Positions 50,268-61,127 of a stretch of DNA of 64,000 bases are shown piece after piece. Position 1 is the first letter of the stretch, and each line of letters opens with the position of its first letter. The DNA is taken from assembly GCA_015680685.1 (NCBI GenBank), contig MNCI01016594.1, positions 294,243 to 358,242 of the forward strand, written 5' to 3'. The stretch is from Gnetum montanum. Lineage: Eukaryota > Streptophyta > Gnetopsida > Gnetales > Gnetaceae. The notes under the pieces are model-generated. The model ran no database searches. It had not been told where the DNA came from and worked only from the letters and a program-made list of their open reading frames with translations. The position numbers and the translations under genes are program-made.

Positions 50268-50640
50268 TTCAACTTATGCTTAAATATCAAATAGGTGGGT
50301 TGATGATACATAAGATTTTCTCTCATTAGTTCAAGACAAGGATCTACAACTAATCCAAAAAAAAAAGAACCAACAACACATAATTTGATGATAAAGCCCA
50401 AGTATAGATCAAGCACCATATCTAATGGAAATAAATATCTCATTAGAACTTGTATCTTTATATTCAACCAGAAATTTAAAGAACATTAACATAAAGGATA
50501 TGGAAGTCATTATGAAAACATGCATATTTTGCTTTTTCTACAAGGCAATCCCACAAACACAACCATTTTTCAAAACAAAATGATAATCATGCCAAAGGAT
50601 ATCACAAATTTAATCCATCCATTTATAAAAAATACCTTTT
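50268..50640. other. Unassigned 373-bp stretch between D and C
   Basis: AT-rich, with no match to the elements here and no coding frame of note. It may be flanking genomic DNA into which D and C inserted, or part of another element. Confidence 0.5.
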
Positions 50641-51192
50641 TGAAACACCATAAAATTTTGAGACCCTCTTGCTTCACCAGGGTCTTAGAGTTTAGGCAAG
50701 GACTACCACAAGTGTAGCGTCATAATGGTTTGGCAAGAAAATGTAGGCACTGAGGTTAGAATGTTCAGTCTAGCAAGTTTTCTATCTCTAGAGCTGATAG
50801 TTTTCTATCTCTAGGAGTCGTTGAGAGTGTTTGGAATAAGCAAAATAGTTCAGAAATTTTTCTAGAAGAGAAGTCTACTACACTATGCTACATTACGTAG
50901 CATAGAAAGCCTTCAAAAAATCAAACAAGCCTCCAAATTACAAGCTTTGGCAAGATCTTTGCACAAGGCAAAGTCAAAATTCGGCCAACACAAGGTGCTA
51001 CGCTACATAGCGTAGCACAACATAACAAGGGAAAAACATGCAAAGCCTCCTCTGCCAAGCCATTATGCCAAAAGGACTACATTTGATAACATTTTGGCTT
51101 CCAAAACTACCCTGTCTCAGTTAGCCCTTGAACCACAAGCAACGTTTTCTTGTGAAACCTTGCAATTTTGAAAGAAATGCATGTTACATTGG

Positions 51193-51235
51193 CTACTATG
51201 CTATGCTATGCTACGTAGCGTAGCGTAGCATAGCA
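51193..51235. repeat. Long GCTAT/GTAGC hairpin in C LTR
   Basis: A run of CTATG pentamers reads into GCTACGTAGC and then a run of GTAGC pentamers. The two arms, each about 21 nt, differ only by C/T at a few CpG or TpG positions. Confidence 0.8.
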
Positions 51236-51337
51236 AAGATGAAAATCAATAAAATGCTTGAAATATTAACCTAGCATGTGCTAAGGCTTTCAGAAAATGT
51301 TGTCGACTCCAACGCAAGTTTCCTGTTCAAACCGGTG

Positions 51338-51377
51338 GCTACGTTGTGCTACGCTACATAGCGTAGCACAGTGTAGC
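51338..51377. repeat. Second hairpin in C LTR
   Basis: The 19-nt left arm GCTACGTTGTGCTACGCTA (51338-51356) and the right arm 51359-51377 pair at 17 of 19 positions around a two-base loop. Confidence 0.8.
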
Positions 51378-51783
51378 AAGTAGCTATGCTACATTAATTT
51401 GCTAGACAAAGTAAGTGATGTAAATTTTACAGAGGCATCAAGACATCTTTAGCTAGCTCTACAGCTTGTTAGCAATAACTAAGCTCGCCATGATCAGCGA
51501 TTTTGTTCCACTTTGGCATACCCATTAGTCCATTCCCCAAACTTTGTTCCTATGCTTGACCCTACTCGTAAGAGCAGGAAAGATGTAGTCTTGGGCTAGA
51601 GACTCCATTTCTGCTTGCATTGTTAGCACACTGGATTCTAGCATGTGTAGTTTTGACAACATGGTTATAGCATAGCAAAGTTCGCGACTGGCACAGCACG
51701 CCTACATGGTACCGTCATGTTTGCATATTATGGGGTCTAGGACATGTGTCACCTAAACTGAGTTTTTCTCCTACTCCTAGCCC

Positions 51784-51791
51784 TATAAATA
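51784..51791 (+). promoter_or_regulatory. TATA box of C LTR
   Basis: TATAAATA in CCCTATAAATACCCC, at the same relative position as in A. Confidence 0.65.
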
Positions 51792-52368
51792 CCCCACCAA
51801 ATAATTCTTAAAGGGTTGGCTTTTTTGAGTGGGCATTTTCAAGTTGGCTTTTCTAGTTGGCATTTTTCATCCAAAGAGTTGGCATCTCTACATTAACAAT
51901 AGCAGTTGGCTTGTTGATTGCCTTTTTGCATAGTTGGCTTTCTAGATCGGCTTTTGGTGTAGTTGGATTTTAAGTTTGCACTCGAGAGCATAGTTGGTAG
52001 GTTTTGAGCATTCTGGTTATCTCTAAAATTTTTGTGCCTCCCAGTGTTGCACAACTGATTGTCCATCTCAACAAAGTAAAGTCACGATCTTGAGGCAATG
52101 CATTCTCTCACTCCAGTTTGCATTACATTTCTGTTTATTATCATTGTATTTTACATCATTTTCATCTCATTGCATTTAATAATCATCATATTATATTACA
52201 AGCATCGTTTTCTCCATCCAGGGCATCCTATTTGATCAACAAGACCATCCAGGGCACCTTGAATCTATTTTCTCCAACACGGCCCTCGCACGAATCCAAG
52301 GTTAAACTGTTTCGCCTGGTGACCTCTCGATCTTCTAGCCATAGACATTTTTAGTCACAATAGTTTTC

Positions 52369-52385
52369 AGTGCTAGAAGGAGGGT
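52369..52385 (+). other. Primer-binding site of element C
   Basis: AGTGCTAGAAGGAGGG, an altered form of TGGCGCTAGAAGGAGGG of B, about ten bases after the LTR end. Confidence 0.6.
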
Positions 52386-52604
52386 CTTTTAGTGCCCTTT
52401 TTGCATCTCATAGGTAGTCCTGCATGCTCTCTGTACCCCGTCACTCATCAAAGTAAATGTGACACCCTTGCAGTTGTTTATGCATTGTGTGGTACAGGCT
52501 TGTCGCAATGACGGTTCCTTTGGAACCCTGTAGGACGCAAAGCCTCTGGTCGCCTCTTGATCTCTTTTTTTTCTTACTCGTAAACCATTTTCAACCTTGC
52601 AAAA

Positions 52605-55600
52605 ATGATTTCTTCAACCACTGTTGTTGCTACCTCAAACCTTGAGGTCCCTTTTTGGGCTAAGGGCACCATAGGTGTCGAGAAACCGCCTAGCCCAATA
52701 CAAGGGCCACGCCGATCTCTTAGGATCCAAAATCAATTAACTGAGAGCTTGGTACAACACACTAAAATTTACAATTTCCTCTATGCTAAGATCCAAGTGA
52801 ATCTACCCTTGGATTCCCAAGAACTTAAGTTCCTTTACTGCAATGGGAGGGAATTTATCCCTACTCCTAATGCTCTCATTCCCTTAACGCAAACATATCA
52901 GTGGATCTTAGATCAACTAGTACAGACAAGTAGGTCTAGGGAGCAGTGAGACACAGTGTCCCACTATGAAGAGGTGTTTTAGGATAGAATAGATGACTTG
53001 GATTCCCAGTCCGAGGATGGGGGTTAAAATAACCATATGACTATCCCTCCCATCGTGGCCTTCTGGCCAAACCCGCTCTTTGCAACTGCTCCCTTTATGA
53101 TTACGTCCACCCCATCGCAAACCACCGTTTCATCGGCCACGGGTAGCCATGCCATACCCTCGGCATATTAATATGCCTATTCATTCATCTCGTTTCTAGG
53201 CACTATCCCTCCACAATATGTTTCCCAATCTATCCCTTCATTGTACCAAGCACCGATCATGGCTACCCTACCTTAGGTACACATGCAACCTACGTCATAG
53301 TTGCATACAGTCTCTGCTTCCATTCCAGCATCTACACCTGTTCCACCATCAGTAGTGGGCCAAACGCCAGCCACATGGTGGACCCCAATGACTTCTCCCC
53401 CTACTTCACAACCTTCCCAAATGTTGCACTATGCTCACCACCAAGTGTACCAGGTCCCGCAAATGGTACAACCAAGCGTAGGACTGTGGTCTGCCCCACC
53501 GATCATGCAAACAACCTATCCTATGGCACCACTAGTGGCCGTCACTCCAATAGCACCATTCACTAGGTGGTGGACAGCACAAGCAGTACCCTTCATCGAG
53601 GCTACCCCAATAGCACCACCTATGAGCTAGGTCGCTACCCCTACCATGCCACGAATGGTGGTCGCCCCTGCAACCCTACAACCGTCTGCATCATCCCTGG
53701 GTCTGGACCAAGCATTCCAACTTATCCAGACCCTTACTGAAGGCATTAAGTGCCTGAAAGTTTCCAATTTTGACATAGTACAAGTTATGGATTTCTACCA
53801 TGATGATCCCATTAGCCCGGCAATCCCCATGCTCACATTACCCCTTGGGATGCCACTCCCCCACTTTACAAAATACAATGGGAAGGGTGACCCCAATGCG
53901 CATCTCGTGATGTTTAGATTTGAGTCCCTTCTACTACAATAATGGCTGCACACCATCATCCGTGTCTTTGCCATGTCTCTGACGGGAAAATCTTTAGACT
54001 GGTACCGTGTGCTCCCACACTCTTCTATCTCAACCCTAGAGGAGCTGTTGACTTAGTTCGTAACTCATTTCAAGTATAACTTAAAACCATAGGTTATGCT
54101 GCATCAGTTAATGAGCATTAAGCAAGATCCATTAGAATTAGTCCAAAACTTTATACAGCAGTGGAGCACTACCCTAAATGAGATCCGTGAGCCTATCGTG
54201 GAGGCCCATCTGCTGGTCATCTTTAAGGGTGTGGTAAATGACTTTATTAAGTCCAAACTTTGCTACCTAACTCCACAAACTCTTAGTCAATCTTTTGCCC
54301 AGACTAAGAACATTTAAGATGTGACCGAGGCAAGTAAAGATCTAGCCTATGTTGCATATAAAAACATGTATATCAAGAAGGATAAAGAAAAAGGCAAGGC
54401 TGCAATAGCCACAGTGGCCGTTGTGGCAAATGAGGCCCAACCCAAAAACAACAATAACAAGAAAGCAACCGCAGCACCAACTAAGCTCGTGCCTAACCCA
54501 GGCAATTCCGCTCAACCTTCCATGTCGACAACTGAAGCACCCACCCAGCCTAAGCCCAATTTCAAGTGTAAAGATCACTCTAAATACACCCCTCTACCTA
54601 TCAAGCCTTCTGAACTCCTGAAGAAATTGTTAGGAGCCTGGTACATTAAACATAAGTAGATGTCGAAGGAGGTAACCAAAAGGCATCAACGGTATTGTGA
54701 GCTCCTTAGGAATCCCTTCTTGGCTATGCCCAACGAGCCACCAGTTCTTAAGAATTTCAAGCTAGAGTGGTTCTGTGACTACCACCAAATCTGTGGTCAT
54801 GACACGGATTACTTTCTAGACTTAAAAGATGACATTCAGTGGATGATTGATCAGGGGAAGTTGGTTCTAGACGAACGTAATCCCATTCACCCTAAAAATC
54901 AATCCTTGCATGTTTACAAGGACCTAATCAACACCAATGATGTGGGATACATCATCAACACCATTGGTGTAGATGGTAATCCAGAACCACCCCAGCAGCC
55001 ATCTGTGATTCGTATACCTCAATGTAGCATAGCAACACCATCAATGGCAAGAAAGATGCTGCAACAACCGTTTTCCCTCAAGGTCACTCCTCGGGCATCT
55101 GCCCCTGAACCTTCCATAATGAAAATTGCACCACCGCTGGCACTAATGCCACAAACACCCTTCATCATTAGGGGGCCAAGCCACTCAACTACCCCCATCC
55201 TACATAAGATAGCATCACAGCCTTCTCGTTCAAATAAATGAAAAGAGTGTTTGATAGGTGAAACAACTACGAAATGTACCACCCCAGGTCTTTCCAAGCC
55301 TACTCCTTCAGCCTCTACATCTACACCTACCTCGTCACCAAATGTTAACATCGCTACATGTGCATGGTCATCACCACCTCGCCTAAAAGGGTCCAACCCC
55401 AAACCCAAAAGTGCCCCTCCTCAGGAAATTTGTCTTCTAGAACAAATGGAAGAAGAGAAGAGCAGTAAACAATAGGAAGGTGAAAATAACCTCCTAAGCA
55501 TTCTTACTCAGGTAAAATAGGCTTTAAAAAAATACAACATTAAGCCTATACAACCTAGTAATGACCTCCATCGCACACCGTGAGGCTCTAGTTTGCATGC

Positions 55601-56337
55601 TAACATCCATACCAGTTGACGAGAACATGCCGATAGAGGAGAAAGTAATTCATTTGGTTATGCTTCCTTCTATGCCTAAAGAACCGTAGCCATCCCAATT
55701 GACATTCTATGAAAAGTCCATTACGGAAGACCCTGAAAAAGGTCAGGTGACAATAGCACCCCTATTCATCACAATTCAACTTAGCCAACATAAGATCTGA
55801 AGAGCACACGTTAATGACGGGGCTGCTAAGAACATCATCCCATTCTCCATAGTGGACAAGCTGGGTTTGGTAGACCAAATCTAACCCATGACAACATCAT
55901 GTCTAAAGTCATTTAATAGGGTACGGGTAGTGGTGAAAGGCACCGTTCACGTCGACTTTGTGGCAGGGGACCAATTCCCCACAAACGTAACGTTTATCAT
56001 GGTGGAAGAGATACTTGGGTTTAACCTAATCTTGGGGAGGTCATGGTTAGCCCAACTCAAGGCTATCTCTTCACCCATACATCAAGAAATCCATCTACCT
56101 TACGTAGGTAGGGAGGTGGTGATCCACAGTGATGAGGTGACAACCCAGGCAATAAATAACGTAGATATGAAGCAAGGTTCAGAGGTCATCACCTTTGAGA
56201 ATGAGGCACCTATTTCTACCAATACTAAGTGTTCAACAAAAGAGCTAGCCCAAGATGCTGGCTTAGAAAATCAAACTACGTGGGCCAAGTTTCCTTTTCA
56301 AGTGATAGACAATGATCTAGAAGAATACCTTCAATAA
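52605..56337 (+). pseudogene. gag-protease of element C
   Basis: The ATG at 52605 aligns with A and B; the frame is kept to about 55475. Order: N-terminal part with IYNFLYAKIQVNLPLDSQEL; Pro/Ala/Thr linker; gag core LGLDQAFQLIQTLTEGIK (about 53700), FTKYNGKGDPNAHL (about 53866); Lys-rich segment; zinc-knuckle-like FCDYHQICGHDTDYFLDLK (about 54772), in which the last Cys is Phe. A 5-nt loss in an A-run near 55525 shifts the frame. The protease then continues in another frame, with VNDGAAKN at the active site and NLILGRSW (about 56022). The frame ends LEEYLQ-stop at 56337. Several stops (for example 52950, 53943, 54657) are TAG or TAA. Confidence 0.85.
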
Positions 56338-56549
56338 ATCCTCTCAACCTTACATGTCACAAAATCCACGATGGGTTAGAAAGCAGTTGCGAGGATAATC
56401 ATTACTCGTGTAGCATAGCAACTCCACTACTCCTTACCCAATTAACATTCATAATACATTTATCCCTTGTTCTCCTTATATTCATTTTTCTACGCTAAGT
56501 GTCTAACTCATTCATAAAACCATTTACATAACATCCATTGTCTACTTCA

Positions 56550-56835
56550 CACTATGGCCTGCTAAGGCCTAAAACTAGCAAAAGTTTCCTTTACTATCAT
56601 TGCCATGGCCCGAGATGGCCTAAAACTACACACAACCCGCTAAGGCTTAAAACTGGAAAAATTATTTACTTTGCATCTCCGCGATGGCCCGAGATGGCCT
56701 AAAACTAGCGATGGCCCAGAATAGCCTTAAACTACCACTACGGCCCACTAGGACCTAAAAATGGCTATTCAAAAAATAAATAAATAAATTTCTTTTTCTT
56801 ATCACCTGACAATGGCCCAAAATGGCCTAAAAATA
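56550..56835 (+). repeat. GGCCTAAAACTA repeats after C gag-protease
   Basis: Seven or so copies with core ATGGCCCGAGATGGCCTAAAACTA in the same position as in A and B, loosely spaced rather than in tight tandem. Confidence 0.7.
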
Positions 56836-56989
56836 AGATGGAACAAAAAAGATAAAAATAGATAACATAGATAATACACAAGCTAAAATAAAAAGAATCT
56901 TGTCATAGTTCATATTCCATTTAAAGTCTTAATCAAATAATGTTTACAATATTCTTTCAAAAATTCAAATAAAATCCCTTGCTATCATG

Positions 56990-59900
56990 CTACAAATCTT
57001 CCTCTACATCATTGTTCCCTCCCTTAGAAGGCCTTGTATCTTCATCTAGATTCTGTATCATAGAAATTAAGCTGATGAGCAATGCAAATGACAATGTAAA
57101 GCTCCTACCCAGCAAACCCTCAAGGGTGATAGCAGGGGGGTCGCCCATCGACATACTTTCAAACATGCAGTCAAAATCACTAGCATCAAGTTGTAGCTCC
57201 CCTCCTTCTAACTAACTCAACAGCATGGCAGCGTCCTCCGCGTTCATCTGCTCTTCCAGCACTGAACTACATTCAGCAAAGGGATTGTTAGCAAAAGCCT
57301 CTTTCTGGTTGACAAGGGCCTCTTCTTTATTCACTGGGGCCCTTCTTTCTATGGCACCAACCTCTTCCTCATCGACAAGAGCATCCTCCTCATTAGCAAG
57401 AGTGTCCTCCTCATTGGCAGGAACATCCTCCTTGTTAGCAAGAGAATTCTCTTTATCGACGGAAGCCCTTTCCTTTGCAGCAGGAGTTCATTCTTTCTTG
57501 ACCAGCGCCCCTTCCTTTATGACTGGAGTCCCTGCATCTTTATTAGTCACCCTTTTTTCGAGGGCCGTCACCTCTTCTTCACCTTCTTCTTCTTCTTCTT
57601 CCTCTACTAATAAAGCATGGTTACATTATATGAAAGCATACTAACTTGAAACAAACACTACATTGTGCTACATTACCTAGCATAGCACAACGTACTGAGG
57701 TTTAACCAAATAAACAAGATAGCAAATAAAAAGAGGAAGCATTTACCAATGGGAGGTTACATTCTACGGAGTTTGAATCACACTTTTTGCCCTCCTTCTT
57801 CATCCATACAGGGAGGCTCCTCAGCCGGGCGAGACCTTTTGCACTGCAACATAGTCGCCACCATTTTCGCAATGAGGCGTTTCCCCTTTGACATGCTGCC
57901 CGTAGTAGCAGGGGGTGCCTCTCTTATGTTGTCTTGGCCAAGGAAGTTGCATGCCACCCAATCCCTAGTCATCATTGAAAATGATTCCCCAATAGCTTTT
58001 GGGGGATCCTAGGAATAGGTGGTATGGAAGACTTGGCAAATCCATGGTTTGGAAATTTGGTTACAAGTTTGCATCACCTAGACTCCATTCTCATGGACTA
58101 CCAAGAATTCCGCGAAATGAGATACAGGCTTCTTATGATGCACGTTGAAATGAGATACAGGCTTCTTATGAAGCTTGACCATTTTAGCCTTCAGACCTTT
58201 GCAAAGATGCTTGGCCCAATTGTAATGGGCCCCCTCTTCCATGACTTCTCTTATTATCCAAGATTGGTCGATCCTAATAATTTTTCCTTGGGAAAGTAGC
58301 ATGGGGAAAGCATGGCCACGGAAGACGAGGTAAACCATTTTGGCCACTTTTAGCCTGGCCTTTTCAATATGGATCCCCTTTTGGTCCTTTGCCACCCCTA
58401 GCAACTCCTCAATGTCCCCTTGATGGTTGTCCTTCTTTTTGATCTTTTCTCCCATGGGGAGGCCATCAGAAGGGACATCAAAGAGATCTGCAAATAGTTG
58501 GTCATTAATCTCAAGCATCACTAGCACACTATGAACATGTGTGCAGAAGCAATTTTCTCTTTTAGAAAAAGAGTCAGCTAGGGCAAGCATTTCAGTAGCA
58601 AGGACACTTGGGTTGATGGCCAAGAACAACTTCATGAGCCCAACATCCCAAAGGTTGTTGACGAGCGAGTCTGGGGCCCCTTTGTAAAGCCAACGTTGAG
58701 TCTCTTTCACCTCCTCATACTTGAAATAGATGTTGGCCTCATTATGCCCAGAGGTGATCATGGTGATCTCTTGGGATTTCTTCATCGCTATAGCAATTTG
58801 CAAAAAAAAAATTTAAAAAAAAAGTAAAAAAAATAGAGGAAAAATGAAACAACACTCGAACATGCAAAGATAAATTCACAGTCTAGCGTACCAGGTTTAA
58901 ACGACAACAAAAATGGTGGGAGATCCACCAACACGTCGTCAACGGTGATCAGCCTAAGGAATGCCCAATCCCTATCCAACCAATCAGCCTCCTTACATTT
59001 CCTGTAAAATTGGGAGTACCAGGTTGGATAGGTTTTGTACTCACCCCTACATTGGCCTATCATTCTGGCACGTACATTTACAATGGAGGAAAACTCCCAT
59101 AGGGCCATCTGTGCCAAAGCCAAGGCATCAGTATCACCGTGAAGCCCACTCTTGTCGATATAAAACCTGGTAACACATTAAAAAAAGCACATACATTGTT
59201 AACATTGTTGCCTAGTGTAGCATGCATTTCATAACGTGATGGAATACGCTTACAAAACTCACCCACTGGAAAAATAAATGGTTCTTGCTGGCTTCTGAAA
59301 ATAGGTGCCCATGTGATGGGCAATGAACAACGTGTTGTATAAGTGATAGCATTTATACTCAAGCATGTCCCAGATCCAATTTAGACACCTCAAGCTCTTT
59401 GGGCACTGATTGGACCCTTCTACTTGGTTGCCCCTTATTGCCCCATCAGTCAAAACTTTTAGAATGCCCCGATTAGCCCCAAGCAATAGTGTTTTTGTGA
59501 TTGTGGTTGTTGTCTCCGCTAACAAGTGTGACCAAATGATCACACTAAAGTGCTAGAGGAGGAATTGTAGGAAGTCCCATGTGCCTTCCCGGAACCAGAC
59601 CACTTGTTGCCCCACACGTGCATGGGGCATAGGAACATTAGCCACTGGTTCACTTAGGCAGCACAAAACCCCTACAATTTCCAGGATAATCAAAATGGGT
59701 TTTAATATCAATTGCACAACAGAATGGAAAATGTTAGCATTATGTTCGAGTGGAGTTCGCAGGTAGCGTAGCATGATTATCCATTTGCAAATAGCATAGC
59801 GTAATCCTTTCTTTGCATGTAGCATAGCAGAACCACAGGATCAATAGTGTAGCAACACGATATTACCGCTGCATCAGTCTAAAGATCTACTACCATTTCA

Positions 59901-60479
59901 AATAATCTTCTAAAGGTCTAAAGGTCTAAAGTTCTACTACCATTTACATGAATTTAAAATAAGAAATAATTTAATACACTACTATCATTTCAACCAATCT
60001 TCTACCGTATAAAATGATTTGCGCTACGCTGTGTTAAACACGTGTTACGTTGTCAAGTCTCGTGCATGGCCAAACCCTCCTGAGGGCCGTACGCTACGCT
60101 ATTCACATGCTAGGTTTCTAGGATCACCTAAACATCTATGAAGAGTCAGTCACAACAATGGTAGTCCGGGCAACACTCATGCACCCTTAGCATAGCATCC
60201 GTACACCTGTCATGGTAGAATCAGCAATAGCGGTAGTGTAACGGCCAAAATGGCAACCAAAACAGTGACAGAAGACATGGGTTTCATTACAAAAAATAAA
60301 GAAAAAAAAAGAAGAAACAACAACAACCTAGAAGAAAAAGGTAGCATAGCAACTTACTGGGCTGATGGAGTCTCTTCTCGTACTATGACGCATGCCTGTG
60401 ATAGATGTCCCAGGGTGTCTTTCATCTCGTCCACCTTGGCAAGCACTCGGTGTTTACGTTCTCCTTTAGGTGCCATCAT
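56990..60479 (-). pseudogene. Antisense gene, C copy, exons 6-7 deleted
   Basis: Minus-strand exons: 1 60358-60476 (a second in-frame ATG lies at 60479), 2 59263-59712, 3 58892-59166, 4 57747-58787, 5 57109-57606, 8 56990-57052. Exon lengths 119, 450 and 275 equal those of B. Donors are GTAAGT, GTGAGT, GTACGC, GTAAAT, GTAGGA. The exon 2 acceptor is not AG. Exon 5 joins a 56-nt chimeric intron that has the start of intron 5 and the end of intron 7, so exons 6 and 7 were lost, which also breaks the phase. The start reads MAPKGERKHRVLAKVDEMKD with no stop in exon 1. Exon 5 is expanded by Glu-rich heptads (EEDALVD type). The acidic tail NDVEEDL ends the protein. Function unknown. Confidence 0.8.
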
Positions 60480-60609
60480 CTAGGTTGCAAATTCTCTATT
60501 AATTACTATGCCAAATCACCTTGCTCTTTATCAGTACAACTACTCTACACTCTAGATCTGGGCTCTGTGCTCTTATAATGAAAATGACGAGTTTACCGGG
60601 GGTAAACCC

Positions 60610-60618
60610 CTATTTATA
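60610..60618 (-). promoter_or_regulatory. TATA box of the C antisense gene
   Basis: Minus-strand GGCTATAAATAGGGGTTTACC, about 134-142 bp upstream of the exon 1 ATG. Also shared with A is the plus-strand ATGAAAATGAC block just beyond it. Confidence 0.7.
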
Positions 60619-60754
60619 GCCAACGCAGTGAAAAAAACTTGTCATTTTCGCATCCCAATTAATGTGGGATGCTCCGTACAGCGTAGCACTCCTTCCATAG
60701 CATAGCATCACTATTCGCATCATAGCAGGTGGGCCCAACCGAAAATTTCATCCC

Positions 60755-60985
60755 ACCTTAAACTAGCAACTTACCTTTGCAAAAACAACCCATTAGCAGT
60801 TCGCAAAGACCTTAAACTAATAATTTTAACTTACAAGCCTAACCCGTTAATGGTCCACAAAGACCTTAAACTAACAATTATGATTCATAATTCGACCAAG
60901 TTAGTGGTTCGTAAAGACCTTAAACTAGCAGTTTTAAACTATAATTCTACATCCAGGCGGTCCGCTATGACCTTAAACTGGTAGC
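60755..60985 (+). repeat. GTTCGCAAAGACCTTAAACTAGCA repeats before C pol
   Basis: Four copies of about 55-60 bp spacing (near 60795, 60850, 60905 and 60960) between the antisense promoter and the pol acceptor. Confidence 0.75.
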
Positions 60986-61114
60986 TTGTGAACTTTGTAT
61001 CATAGTTGACAATTATTTCAACCATTTCATATTTCATTGTTGCTTCGCAAATGTTTACTATGCCCTGTTGCTACAAATAGGTATCACTTGAATTGGCATT
61101 TATCTTATTGTGGC

Positions 61115-61116
61115 AG
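61115..61116 (+). other. 3' splice site before C pol
   Basis: GTATCACTTGA followed by a T-rich run and TGGCAG, 11 nt before the pol ATG at 61128; the arrangement equals that of A. Confidence 0.55.
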
Positions 61117-61127
61117 GTTGAGCAAGA

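Larger units (their letters stand above)
50641..52359 (+). repeat. 5' LTR of element C
   Basis: Starts TGAAACACCATAAAATTTTG, as in B, and ends TTAGTCACA; 1719 bp. The PBS and gag follow in the expected order. TATAAATA lies at 51784-51791 in CCCTATAAATACCCC. Two strong GCTAC hairpins are present. Confidence 0.8.

Noticed and set aside
50222-50717. Short frames between D and C
   Set aside because: They span the LTR ends and AT-rich DNA and show no coding pattern.
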